Position numbers and translations under genes: made by a program. Below the pieces are notes generated by a model, which was not told where the DNA came from, made no database searches, and saw nothing but the letters and a program-made list of their open reading frames with translations. A stretch of 64,000 bases of DNA from Pseudomonas mosselii (lineage in GTDB: Bacteria; Pseudomonadota; Gammaproteobacteria; Pseudomonadales; Pseudomonadaceae). The number at the start of each line of letters is the position of its first letter. The stretch's first letter is position 1. The stretch covers positions 1 through 64,000 of the forward strand of contig NZ_QJRP01000018.1 of the NCBI RefSeq assembly GCF_003205295.1, written 5' to 3'. Positions 39,161 through 49,972 of the stretch are shown one piece after another.

Positions 39161-40090
39161 TCAATGACTCGCCTTGATCCGATCGACCACGCGCTGGGCG
39201 AGATCATCCGGCCTGAACTTGGCCAGGAAGTCATCGGCACCGACCTTCTTGACCATCGCCTGGTTGAATACCCCGGACAACGAAGTATGCAGGCAGATGT
39301 GCAGCTTTTGCATGCGTGGATCGCTGCGGATCTCCGCCGTGAGGGTATAGCCGTCCATTTCCGGCATTTCAATATCCGAGATCATCATGAGGAACTCCTC
39401 CTCCGGACGCTTGCCCTCGTCCACCAGCTTGCGCAGGTAATCCAGGGCCTGGCGGCCGTCGTTGAGCGCAACCACCTCGACCCCCACGGTCTGCAGGCAA
39501 CGGCTGACCTGCTTGCGCGCCACCGATGAATCATCGACCGTCAGCACCCGCAGCATCACCGCCTTGTCCTGCACCTCGGCATCGATCACCCCATCGGACA
39601 CCGACTCGGACGACGGCGCCACCTCGGCCAGCACCTTCTCCACATCGATGATCTCGACCATGCGATTGTCGACCCGGGTCACGGCGGTCAGGTAGTGATC
39701 GCGGCCGGTGCCCTTGGGTGGCGGGTGGATCTCTTCCCAGTTCATGTTGACGATGCGCTCGACCGAATGCACCAGGAAACCCTGGGTCTTGGTGTTGTAC
39801 TCGGTAATGATCACGAAGCTGTTGCGCGTTTCTTCCTTCAGCTGCGGAAGGCCAGTGGCCATCGACAGGTCCAGGATCGGGATGGTCGCCCCCCGAATGT
39901 TGGCCACGCCGCGCACCACCGGATGTGATCTGGGCAGCAGCGTCAGGTCCGGGCACTGCAGCACCTCCCGTACCTTGAACACATTGATGCCGTAGAGCTG
40001 ATCGCCATTGAGGCGAAACAACAGCAGCTCCAGGCGATTCTGCCCCACCAGTTGCGTGCGCTGGTTGACCGAATCCATCACTCCAGCCAT
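39161..40090 (-). CDS. cheV: Chemotaxis coupling protein CheV
   Basis: CheW-receiver fusion, 309 residues. The CheW-like domain (about 10-160) has LFRLNGDQLYGINVFKVREVLQ and NIRGATIPILDLSMATGLP. A receiver domain (about 178-305) has LTVDDSSVARKQ and the phospho-acceptor in MISDIEMPEMDGYTLTAEIR. It couples receptors to CheA and adapts by phosphorylation. The ATG at 40090 (MAGVMDSVNQRTQLVGQNR) is preferred to the upstream in-frame start. It is divergent from flgA. Confidence 0.96.
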   Translation of the reverse strand: MAGVMDSVNQRTQLVGQNRLELLLFRLNGDQLYGINVFKVREVLQCPDLTLLPRSHPVVRGVANIRGATIPILDLSMATGLPQLKEETRNSFVIITEYNTKTQGFLVHSVERIVNMNWEEIHPPPKGTGRDHYLTAVTRVDNRMVEIIDVEKVLAEVAPSSESVSDGVIDAEVQDKAVMLRVLTVDDSSVARKQVSRCLQTVGVEVVALNDGRQALDYLRKLVDEGKRPEEEFLMMISDIEMPEMDGYTLTAEIRSDPRMQKLHICLHTSLSGVFNQAMVKKVGADDFLAKFRPDDLAQRVVDRIKASH

Positions 40091-40125
40091 GCCAGACTCC
40101 TTCAACGATTGCCTATGTACCGAAT

Positions 40126-40141
40126 CGGCACGGGCTTTGCT
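40126..40141 (+). promoter_or_regulatory. Sigma-54 promoter of flgA
   Basis: CGGCACGGGCTTTGCT keeps GG-N10-GC spacing and matches the consensus at all key positions except the first T. It predicts transcription to begin at about 40151-40152, only two or three bases before the flgA ATG. Confidence 0.75.
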
Positions 40142-40153
40142 TTTTTGAACGCC

Positions 40154-40903
40154 ATGTACACGAAAACGACAAATTTCCGACGACTGACGCGCCTGTTGAC
40201 CGGCTCACTGGCCGCCCTGTGCCTGCTGGCACCCGGCATTCGTACGCTGGCGGACTCTTTTACCTTGCCTGAACAGCTTATCGGTGTCACTCAGGGGTTT
40301 CTTGAGTTCACCGTAGAGGATTATCTGGCGACGACCCAAACCCCGGGCCGCTACGAAATCCAGGTCAACACCCTGGACCCGCGCCTGCGCATGCCCCAGT
40401 GCAGCCAGCAGCTGGATGCCTCGCTGGAAAGTTCGACGCCGCTCGGGCGGGTCACGGTACGGGTACGCTGCGACAGTGCCGCGCCCTGGACGGTGTTCGT
40501 CCCGGCACAGGTCCGCCTGCTGCGCGACGTGGTGGTCATGACGCGCCCCCTCAAGCGCGAAAGCGTGGTGACTGAGGGCGATGTGGCCATGCGTGAACGC
40601 GATGTCGGCAACCTCGGTCCAGGCTACCTGACCCAGCTCGACCAGGCTGTGGGCATGAAGCTGCTGCGCCCCACCGTGCTCGACCAGGTACTGACGCAAC
40701 AGCACCTGGAACAAGCCGAGGTCATACGCAAGGGCGACCATGTGGTGATCATCGCCCGCAGTGGCAGCCTGAGCGTGCGCATGCCGGGCGAGGCATTGGA
40801 CAAGGGTGGCCTGCAGACGCAGATCCGCGTGCGCAACCTGAACTCCAAGCGCGTGGTCAAGGCGCGGGTCACAGGCCCGGGCCAGGTCGAGGTGGCCATG
40901 TAG
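40154..40903 (+). CDS. flgA: P-ring assembly chaperone FlgA
   Basis: Periplasmic chaperone for P-ring assembly. The chosen ATG (MYTKTTNFRRLTRLLTG) gives 249 residues with a signal peptide (LLTGSLAALCLLAPGIRTLA). The mature protein has the SAF/FlgA domain: RPLKRESVVTEGDVAMRERDVGNLGPGYLTQ and the ending GLQTQIRVRNLNSKRVVKARVTGPGQVEVAM. No ribosome site precedes the ATG. With the predicted sigma-54 start the mRNA would be nearly leaderless; an in-frame ATG at 40115 lies inside or before the promoter. Confidence 0.93.
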   Translation: MYTKTTNFRRLTRLLTGSLAALCLLAPGIRTLADSFTLPEQLIGVTQGFLEFTVEDYLATTQTPGRYEIQVNTLDPRLRMPQCSQQLDASLESSTPLGRVTVRVRCDSAAPWTVFVPAQVRLLRDVVVMTRPLKRESVVTEGDVAMRERDVGNLGPGYLTQLDQAVGMKLLRPTVLDQVLTQQHLEQAEVIRKGDHVVIIARSGSLSVRMPGEALDKGGLQTQIRVRNLNSKRVVKARVTGPGQVEVAM

Positions 40904-41018
40904 GAACACCCCGTGTCGGGATAATGACAGAACGCTGGCGATGTGGAACCGCGCCCCCTAAACTGTGTCACAGATCGGGTTGCGCACGTGTGCTGAGAGG
41001 CCGTGATGCATTCACGCC

Positions 41019-41045
41019 TAAAGTTTTGCTCAGACAGGCCGAAAA
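41019..41045 (+). promoter_or_regulatory. FliA (sigma-28) promoter of flgM
   Basis: TAAA, a 15-base spacer and GCCGAAAA match the sigma-28 consensus closely. Transcription should start about 30 bases before the flgM ATG. FliA-driven synthesis of its own anti-sigma factor gives a feedback loop. Confidence 0.88.
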
Positions 41046-41080
41046 CCAGGCATGCGTCCTAATTCCCAGGGGTTCTGAAC

Positions 41081-41404
41081 ATGGTCATCGACTTCAGTCG
41101 TCTCAACAACTCTCCGTCCGTCACGGGCGGCGTTCGCGGCAATGCCGCGCCAGGCAACGCCGAAAAAGCCGAAAAAGCCGGCGAAGCCAGTGAAGCGCCA
41201 AAGCGCGCCAATGCCAGCGGAGAAGCGGTACACCTGAGCCCAGAGGCCCAGCAATTGCAGAAGATCAGCGACAAGCTGCGCGATCAGCCGACCGTCAACA
41301 GTGCCCGCGTGGCCGAGTTGAAGCAGGCTATCGCAGACGGCAGCTACAAGGTCGATGTCGACCGGGTCGCCAGCAAACTGCTTGATTTCGAAGCCCAGCG
41401 CTGA
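41081..41404 (+). CDS. flgM: Anti-sigma-28 factor FlgM
   Basis: Small exported inhibitor of FliA, 107 residues. The first half is disordered and Ala/Glu/Lys-rich; the second half has the FlgM domain ([55 protein letters not shown]). Export through the finished hook releases FliA for late genes. The gene has its own FliA promoter and is followed 47 bases later by flgN. Confidence 0.96.
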   Translation: MVIDFSRLNNSPSVTGGVRGNAAPGNAEKAEKAGEASEAPKRANASGEAVHLSPEAQQLQKISDKLRDQPTVNSARVAELKQAIADGSYKVDVDRVASKLLDFEAQR

Positions 41405-41451
41405 CCTTCAGGCGCGCTGACTTCAAGGACGCAACACGCCAAGAGTTAGCC

Positions 41452-41919
41452 ATGCACGACACTACCCTGCTGCAACTGATTGAAAACGACATCGCGCCGA
41501 CGCAGGAACTGCTCGAGCTTCTCCAGAACGAAGCGATAGCCCTGCACGGTCGGGACATGATGGCCCTGGAACAGATCCTGGCCCGCAAACAGTCGTTGAT
41601 CATCTTGCTCGAGCAGCAGGGCAAGCGGCGCAGCCAGCTGCTCCTCGAGCTCGGCCTGAGCGCCGACCGCGAAGGTGCCCAGGCGCTGGCCGCACAGTCG
41701 AGCAATGGCGAGGCCATCATGAGCCGACTCGATGCGCTGGGCGAGCTGATGGATGCCTGCCGGCAGGTCAACGAGACCAATGGCCGGATCATCCAGGTGC
41801 AGCAGCAAACCACGGCGAACCAGATCAGAATCCTTCAGGGTGGCGATTCTCCGTCGCTCTACGACAGCCGTGGCGGCACCTCGCCAATGGCCAAGCCCCG
41901 CGCAATCAGCCAAGTGTGA
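41452..41919 (+). CDS. flgN: Flagellar export chaperone FlgN
   Basis: Helical cytoplasmic chaperone of 155 residues for FlgK and FlgL. The FlgN-type helix-rich sequence LLQLIENDIAPTQELLELLQNEAIALHGRDMMALEQILARKQ is followed by ETNGRIIQVQQQTTANQIRIL. The last 20 residues look disordered. It follows flgM in the usual flgA-flgM-flgN order. Confidence 0.93.
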   Translation: MHDTTLLQLIENDIAPTQELLELLQNEAIALHGRDMMALEQILARKQSLIILLEQQGKRRSQLLLELGLSADREGAQALAAQSSNGEAIMSRLDALGELMDACRQVNETNGRIIQVQQQTTANQIRILQGGDSPSLYDSRGGTSPMAKPRAISQV

Positions 41920-41954
41920 TTAGTTCTATCTTATTTGTATCAAGACACGGAACA

Positions 41955-41995
41955 TACTGGCAAAATGCCGTTACTTGCGTGTGCCGTTTTGCCTG
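41955..41995 (+). promoter_or_regulatory. Paired AmrZ-like sites upstream of flgZ
   Basis: TACTGGCAAAATGCCG at 41955-41970 closely resembles the published AmrZ consensus (ACTGGCAAAACGCC). An inverted partner, CAGGCAAAACGGCAC on the minus strand, is at 41981-41995. The pair ends 14 bases before the flgZ GTG. A near-identical site lies upstream of amrZ itself at 55911-55925. Binding is inferred from sequence only. Confidence 0.5.
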
Positions 41996-42009
41996 GAGAT
42001 TGATAACCC

Positions 42010-42753
42010 GTGTTCAATGAATCCGATGCTCCCCAGCCACCAAAGGTGCTGACCACCCCTTTGGAGATCACGGCCAACTTGCGCCAGCTGCTGGATAGCC
42101 ACGACCCGCTGATCATCAGCTTCCACGAGCGCAGCCAGCGGTTCCAGAGCTATGTGGTGCATGTCGACCGGGACAAAGGCTTCCTGGCACTGGATGAAAT
42201 GATCCCTCGCGATGGCGAGAAGTACATCGAGAACGGCGAAGCGTTCCGCGTCGAAGGCTTCCATGACGGCGTACGCATCGCCTGGGAGTCCAGCACACCG
42301 CTGACCGTCACCGAGATCGATGGTCACCGCTGCTACCGTGGCCCGCTGCCCGAGGAAGTGACCTATCACCAGCGCCGCAACGCCTTCCGCGCCGCGCTGA
42401 AACTGTCGCAACTGGTCGACATCACCCTCGACGGCGCCCACCTCAAGGGCAACGGCGCCCTGCGCGGCAAACTGCTGGACATCTCCGCCACAGGCTGCAA
42501 GCTGCGTTTCGACGGCAACGTCGAGGACCGCCTGCAACTGGGCCAGGTCTACGAGCGCTTCAAGGCCGGCAACCCACTGGGTCTGACCGATACCCTGGTC
42601 GAACTGCGCCATCTGCACTTCGAGGAACGCATCAACACCACCTTCGCCGGGGTGCGCTTCCACAACCTCAACGGCCAGGCACAACGCAAGATCGAGAGTT
42701 TCGTCTACCAGCTGCAACGCGAGGCGCGGCGGTTCGACAAAGACGACTATTGA
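42010..42753 (+). CDS. flgZ: Flagellar brake protein FlgZ (YcgR-type PilZ protein)
   Basis: c-di-GMP effector that slows or stops the motor when c-di-GMP is high. The amino-terminal YcgR domain (about 10-110) has [27 protein letters not shown]. The PilZ domain (about 118-235) keeps the ligand motifs: RRNAFR followed by DISATGCKL (D-x-S-x-x-G). It starts at GTG with GGAG upstream. Predicted AmrZ-like sites overlap the leader. Length of 247 residues is normal. Confidence 0.93.
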   Translation: MFNESDAPQPPKVLTTPLEITANLRQLLDSHDPLIISFHERSQRFQSYVVHVDRDKGFLALDEMIPRDGEKYIENGEAFRVEGFHDGVRIAWESSTPLTVTEIDGHRCYRGPLPEEVTYHQRRNAFRAALKLSQLVDITLDGAHLKGNGALRGKLLDISATGCKLRFDGNVEDRLQLGQVYERFKAGNPLGLTDTLVELRHLHFEERINTTFAGVRFHNLNGQAQRKIESFVYQLQREARRFDKDDY

Positions 42754-42770
42754 ACGTCGCCAGGACATGA

Positions 42771-42798
42771 AAAACGCCACCCCATGGGTGGCGTTTTT
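42771..42798. terminator. Bidirectional terminator between flgZ and the MFS gene
   Basis: AAAACGCCAC and GTGGCGTTTT form a ten-base stem around CCATGG, flanked by A on the left and T on the right. It lies 17 bases after flgZ and 23 bases after the convergent MFS gene. Confidence 0.93.
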
Positions 42799-42821
42799 CA
42801 TTCAGGGCCAACACCAACAGG

Positions 42822-44144
42822 CTAGGATTTGCTCACCTCGCCTTCCCGCTGCGCACCGACATCCTCTTCCGTATCCTCCGCCGCCACCGGTGCCTGCATC
42901 ACCTCCTGCACGGTCTGCTCGTCCACACGAGGGTCAAGGGCCGCCGACAAGGGCGAACCCGCCGCCGGCATGGCCACGTGCCCCAGCGGCGCATCCTGGA
43001 CCTGATGCAACCCGGTGACCGCCTTGGGCCGAATGCGCCAGACCAGCACCAAGGCGAAGAACACGAAGAAGGCATACAGCATCTGCGCGCCCAGCAGCTT
43101 CATCAGCACCCCGGCCACCAGCGGCCCGATGCAGGCGCCCACGCCATAGGTGACCAGCAGCATGGCGGTCAACGAGACCCGCCGCTCGCTTTCCACATGG
43201 TCGTTGGAGAACGCCACCGCCAGCGGATACAGGCAGAACTGCAACAGCGAGATGACGAAACCGATGCCGAACAACAGCGCCAACGGCACGCCTGGCAGGA
43301 TCGCCAGCGGCGCCGAGGCCAGCGCCAGGCCGATCGCCACGCTACGGATCAACACAGCGCGATCATAGCGGTCGGACAACCAGCCCAGCGGCCACTGCAC
43401 CAGCAGGCCGGCGAAAATGCAGCTGCCCATGAACAGGCCGATCTGCTCGGTGGATAGCCCCTGGCTGGACGCGTACAGCGGCGCAAGGCCATAGAACGAA
43501 CCGACGATCAGGCCCGAACCGAGCACCGTGGACAACGATTGCGGCACGCGCTTGATGAAGAACTTCGGCTCCATCGGCGCCGGCCGCAACGGCGCGGGGT
43601 GGATGCGCCGGGTCATGGCCACCGGCACCAGGCACAGGGCAAAGCACATCGCAACCAGCATCAGCAACTCAGGCCCCAGCTGTGGATGCACCACCAGGAT
43701 CAACTGGCCAAGCACCAGCCCAAGATACGAGGCAATCATGTAGCCGCTGAACACTGCACCACGATGCTTGGCATCGGCCTGCTCGTTGAGCCAGCTCTCG
43801 ATGACCATGTACTGGCACATCATCCCCAGGCCGACGATCATCCGCAGTCCGATCCAGGCCGGCAGCCAGCTGGTGAGCCCGTGCCCGAGCACCGCCGCAC
43901 CGACGATACCGGCACAGGTGGCGTAGGCACGGATATGCCCGACCCGGCCGATCAGCCGGTGCCCGACCTTGCCGCCGACCGCCAGGCCGAAATAGTTGGC
44001 CGCCATCAGCGCACCGATCCAAAGGCTGTCGACATGGTCGGCGGCCAGGCGCAGGGCCAGGTAGGTACTGAGCAGACCCGAACCGATCAGCATCATCAGG
44101 GCGGCGAAGTACAACGACTGAAACGGCTTCCAGATATTTCGCAT
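42822..44144 (-). CDS. MFS transporter
   Basis: Inner-membrane transporter of the major facilitator superfamily, 440 residues, about twelve hydrophobic helices. The sequence opens with SLYFAALMMLIGSGLLSTYLALRL and has an MFS-type loop (GGKVGHRLIGRVGHIRAYA) between helices 2 and 3, with a repeat-related LSDRYDRAVLIRS loop in the second half. An acidic cytoplasmic tail of about 60 residues (DEQTVQEVMQAPVAAEDTEED) is unusual. The substrate is unknown. The ATG at 44144 is used; an upstream TTG is unlikely. Confidence 0.88.
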   Translation of the reverse strand: MRNIWKPFQSLYFAALMMLIGSGLLSTYLALRLAADHVDSLWIGALMAANYFGLAVGGKVGHRLIGRVGHIRAYATCAGIVGAAVLGHGLTSWLPAWIGLRMIVGLGMMCQYMVIESWLNEQADAKHRGAVFSGYMIASYLGLVLGQLILVVHPQLGPELLMLVAMCFALCLVPVAMTRRIHPAPLRPAPMEPKFFIKRVPQSLSTVLGSGLIVGSFYGLAPLYASSQGLSTEQIGLFMGSCIFAGLLVQWPLGWLSDRYDRAVLIRSVAIGLALASAPLAILPGVPLALLFGIGFVISLLQFCLYPLAVAFSNDHVESERRVSLTAMLLVTYGVGACIGPLVAGVLMKLLGAQMLYAFFVFFALVLVWRIRPKAVTGLHQVQDAPLGHVAMPAAGSPLSAALDPRVDEQTVQEVMQAPVAAEDTEEDVGAQREGEVSKS

Positions 44145-44275
44145 ACGTCCCGTCAAGCTCCTTGATCTGGTGGCGCGGGGTTGCTGCCAAGCATAAAAGC
44201 AAATCTACCGCCGCGCAGGTCCCCGACGGCTAAATTCGGCCGCCGGAGACGCATCCAGTAGCGGTCGTGTCGCGC

Positions 44276-45619
44276 TCAGGCTTGCACAGCCAACACGCGG
44301 CGCTCCCAGGGCGTGATCTCATCGAAGAAATCGCTCAGCTCCAAGGTCTTGGTGGCGATGTAGCCTTCGATGAACTCCCTGCCGAACAGTTCCCGTGCCA
44401 GGTCGCTGCGCTTGAGGCGCTCCAGCGCGGCATGCAGCGTACAGGGCAGGCTCAGGTGCTCGGGCACCTCGAACTCGCCCTGGATCGCCGGCGTCGGCGC
44501 AAGCTGCCGCTCGATGCCATGCAAGCCGGCGGCGAGACTCGCGGCGATGGCCAGGTAAGGGTTGGCGTCGGCGCCCGGCAGGCGGTTCTCCACCCGCCGC
44601 GCCGCAGGCGAGCTGGCCGGGATGCGCAAGCCCGCGGCGCGGTTGTCCTCGGACCAGCAGGCATTGTTCGGCGACGCGTAGGGGTGGCACAGGCGCTGGT
44701 AGGAATTGACGTTCGGCGCGAACAGCACGGTGAAGTCGGCCAGGCAGGCCTGCAGCCCACCGATGAAATGGTGGAAGGTGTCGGTCGCCCTGCCCTGCTC
44801 GTCGCTGAACACGTTGCGCCCGCTGGCGCTGTCGACCAGGCTCTGGTGGATATGCATGGAGCTGCCAGGGGTGTGCGCCAGCGGCTTGGCCATGCACACC
44901 ACGGTCAGGCCATGCTTGAGCGCGACCTCCTTGAGCAGGTGCTTGAACAGGAAGGTCTGGTCGGCCAGCAGCAAGGGATCGCCGTGCAGCAGGTTGATCT
45001 CGAACTGGCTGACGCCCATCTCATGCATGAAGGTGTCGCGCGGCAGGCCCAGCGCCGCCATGCAACGGTATACCTCGTTGAAGAATGGGCGCAGGCCGTT
45101 GTTGGAGCTGACACTGAAAGCCGAGTGGCCCATTTCCCGACGTCCGTCCTTGCCCAGCGGCGGCTGGAACGGCTGGGTCGGGTCGGCATTGGCGGCAAAG
45201 ACGAAGAACTCCAGTTCCGTCGCCACCACTGGCGCCAGCCCGCGCTCGGCATAGCGGGCGATCACCGCCTTGAGCTGGCCACGACTGGACAGCCCCGAGG
45301 GCGTGCCATCGAGTTCCACCGCATCGCAGATGGCCAGCGCCCGAGGCTCGTCGCTCCAGGGCAAGCGGTGGATCTGCGAAGGCTCGGCCACCAACGCCAG
45401 GTCGCCGTCGTCACTGCCGTAGTACTTGGCCGCCGGATAACCGCCCATGATGCACTGCAGCAGGACGCCACGGGCCATCTGCAGGCGACGGCCTTCGAGA
45501 AAGCCCTCGGCGGTCATCACCTTGCCACGGGGCACGCCATTGAGGTCGGGGGTGACGCACTCGATTTCAACGATGCCCTTGAGGAACGCTGCCTGGTTGC
45601 GCGGGCCTTCGGTCGTCAT
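44276..45619 (-). CDS. Glutamine synthetase-like amide/gamma-glutamyl ligase
   Basis: Glutamine synthetase fold, 447 residues. Visible motifs are the catalytic-domain Glu in VVATELEFFVFA (about 148), HEMGVSQFEINL, the ATP-binding-type GSSMHIHQSL, and NSYQRL with RIPASS and ENRLPGADANPYLAIAA. It resembles the GlnA-like/PuuA group that ligates glutamate to amines, so it may be a gamma-glutamyl-polyamine or amino-acid ligase rather than the housekeeping enzyme. The ATG at 45619 (MTTEGPRNQ) is chosen. It may be cotranscribed with the downstream MFS gene, 131 bases away. Confidence 0.85.
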   Translation of the reverse strand: MTTEGPRNQAAFLKGIVEIECVTPDLNGVPRGKVMTAEGFLEGRRLQMARGVLLQCIMGGYPAAKYYGSDDGDLALVAEPSQIHRLPWSDEPRALAICDAVELDGTPSGLSSRGQLKAVIARYAERGLAPVVATELEFFVFAANADPTQPFQPPLGKDGRREMGHSAFSVSSNNGLRPFFNEVYRCMAALGLPRDTFMHEMGVSQFEINLLHGDPLLLADQTFLFKHLLKEVALKHGLTVVCMAKPLAHTPGSSMHIHQSLVDSASGRNVFSDEQGRATDTFHHFIGGLQACLADFTVLFAPNVNSYQRLCHPYASPNNACWSEDNRAAGLRIPASSPAARRVENRLPGADANPYLAIAASLAAGLHGIERQLAPTPAIQGEFEVPEHLSLPCTLHAALERLKRSDLARELFGREFIEGYIATKTLELSDFFDEITPWERRVLAVQA

Positions 45620-45721
45620 GACGCTGTCCTTCTTGTTGTGTTCGCATGCCGGGAATGGCGACGCACACAACATAGGCCCGGGGTGTTTAAAATATCAAGC
45701 ACCCCAGGCGCCGCACCCGGA

Positions 45722-46210
45722 TCATTGCTCGCGCAGCGTCATGCCATTGGCCGGCAACGGCAGCGCGGTCTTGTAGCGCACCTGTTTCAAGGCAAAGCTG
45801 GAGCGAATGTTCGCCACCCCGGGCAAGCGCGTGAGGTAATCGAGGAAGCGTTCCAGCGCCTGGATACTCGGCAGCAGCACCCGCAGCAGGTAGTCCGGAT
45901 CCCCGGTCATCAGGTAGCACTCCATGACCTCCGGCCGTTCGGCGATCTCCTCCTCGAAGCGGTGCAGCGATTGCTCCACCTGCTTTTCCAGGCTGACGTG
46001 GATGAACACATTCACATCCAGCCCCAGCGCCTCGGGCGACAGCAGCGTGACCTGCTGACGGATCACCCCCAGCTCCTCCATGGCCTTGACCCGGTTGAAG
46101 CACGGGGTGGGCGACAGGTTGACCGAGCGCGCCAGCTCCGCGTTGGTGATGCGGGCGTTTTCCTGCAGGCTGTTGAGGATGCCGATATCCGTTCGATCCA
46201 GTTTACGCAT
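45722..46210 (-). CDS. bkdR: Lrp-family activator BkdR
   Basis: Leucine-responsive-type regulator, 162 residues. The helix-turn-helix is [46 protein letters not shown]. The RAM/ligand-binding domain follows with [19 protein letters not shown]. In P. putida BkdR activates the divergently transcribed bkd operon in response to branched-chain amino acids. It is 198 bases from bkdA1, in opposite orientation. Confidence 0.95.
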   Translation of the reverse strand: MRKLDRTDIGILNSLQENARITNAELARSVNLSPTPCFNRVKAMEELGVIRQQVTLLSPEALGLDVNVFIHVSLEKQVEQSLHRFEEEIAERPEVMECYLMTGDPDYLLRVLLPSIQALERFLDYLTRLPGVANIRSSFALKQVRYKTALPLPANGMTLREQ

Positions 46211-46330
46211 GAGAGAAATTGACCTGGTTTTTGTGTTTGTACGGAATGTTTATCTGCGCCGCCGGACAAAGGCAATGAACTTGAGAGAAAAATTCTCCTG
46301 CCGTCCCCCTATGATGTAAAAAGACGCTGA

Positions 46331-47641
<1,311 letters not shown>

Positions 47642-47642
47642 G

Positions 47643-48701
<1,059 letters not shown>

Positions 48702-49970
48702 ATGGGCACGCACGTCATCAAGATGCCGGACATTGGCGAAGGCATCGCGCAGGTCGAGTTGGTGGAATGGTTCGTCAAGGTCGGCGATGTGATCGCCGAG
48801 GACCAGGTGGTGGCTGATGTCATGACCGACAAGGCCACCGTGGAAATCCCCTCGCCGGTCAGCGGCAAGGTGCTGGCGCTGGGCGGCCAGCCCGGCGAAG
48901 TGATGGCGGTCGGCAGCGAGCTGATCCGCATCGAAGTCGAAGGCAGCGGCAACCATGTCGACACGCCCCAGGCCAAGCCGGCCGAGCCGGAACCCGCGCC
49001 GGTCAAGGCCGTGCCTCAACCCGAGCCACGCATCGAGGCACAACCCCAGGCTGCTGCGGCCCATGCCGCCGCGCCTATCGTGCCGCGCGAAGCCCACGAC
49101 AAGCCACTGGCTTCCCCTGCTGTGCGCAAGCGCGCCCTGGACGCCGGGATCGAGCTGCGCTACGTGCATGGCAGCGGCCCGGCTGGGCGCATCCTGCACG
49201 AAGACCTCGACGCCTTCATCAGCAAACCGCAGACCAGTGCCGGCCAGGCACCGGGCGGCTATGGCAAGCGCACCGACAGCGAGCAGGTGCCGGTGATCGG
49301 CCTGCGCCGCAAGATCGCCCAGCGCATGCAGGACGCCAAGCGTCGCGTCGCCCACTTCAGCTACGTCGAGGAGATCGACGTCACTGCTCTGGAAGCCCTG
49401 CGCCAGCAGCTCAACGCCAAGTACGGCGACAGCCGCGGCAAGCTCACCCTGCTGCCGTTCCTGGTACGCGCCATGGTCGTCGCCCTGCGCGACTTCCCGC
49501 AGATCAACGCCACCTACGACGATGAGGCCCAGGTCATCACCCGCCACGGCGCGGTGCATGTCGGCATCGCCACCCAGGGCGACAACGGCCTGATGGTGCC
49601 GGTACTGCGCCACGCCGAGGCCGGCAACCTGTGGAGCAACGCCGGCGAAATCGCCCGCGTGGCCCACGCCGCGCGCAACAACAAGGCCACCCGCGAAGAG
49701 CTGACCGGCTCGACCATCACCCTGACCAGCCTCGGCGCGCTGGGCGGCATCGTCAGCACCCCGGTGGTCAACACCCCGGAAGTGGCGATCGTCGGCGTCA
49801 ACCGCATGGTCGAACGGCCGGTGGTGATCGACGGCCAGATCGTCGTGCGCAAGATGATGAACCTGTCCAGTTCGTTCGACCATCGCGTGGTCGACGGCAT
49901 GGATGCCGCCCTATTTATCCAGGCCGTGCGCGGCCTGCTGGAACAGCCTGCCTGCCTGTTCGTGGAGTGA
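48702..49970 (+). CDS. bkdB: Branched-chain 2-oxo acid dehydrogenase E2 (lipoamide acyltransferase)
   Basis: Core E2 subunit, 422 residues. The lipoyl domain has the lipoylated Lys in [14 protein letters not shown] (about residue 44). A Pro/Ala linker, an E1/E3-binding domain ([28 protein letters not shown], about 135-165) and a catalytic domain with [17 protein letters not shown] (His and Asp near 390) follow. It transfers acyl groups to CoA. It starts immediately after the bkdA2 stop. Confidence 0.97.
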   Translation: MGTHVIKMPDIGEGIAQVELVEWFVKVGDVIAEDQVVADVMTDKATVEIPSPVSGKVLALGGQPGEVMAVGSELIRIEVEGSGNHVDTPQAKPAEPEPAPVKAVPQPEPRIEAQPQAAAAHAAAPIVPREAHDKPLASPAVRKRALDAGIELRYVHGSGPAGRILHEDLDAFISKPQTSAGQAPGGYGKRTDSEQVPVIGLRRKIAQRMQDAKRRVAHFSYVEEIDVTALEALRQQLNAKYGDSRGKLTLLPFLVRAMVVALRDFPQINATYDDEAQVITRHGAVHVGIATQGDNGLMVPVLRHAEAGNLWSNAGEIARVAHAARNNKATREELTGSTITLTSLGALGGIVSTPVVNTPEVAIVGVNRMVERPVVIDGQIVVRKMMNLSSSFDHRVVDGMDAALFIQAVRGLLEQPACLFVE

Positions 49971-49972
49971 TC

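Noticed and set aside
41935-41968. FliA promoter for flgZ
   Set aside because: TCAAG is present but the sequence 14 bases later (GGCAAAAT) matches the -10 poorly and is better explained as an AmrZ-like site.
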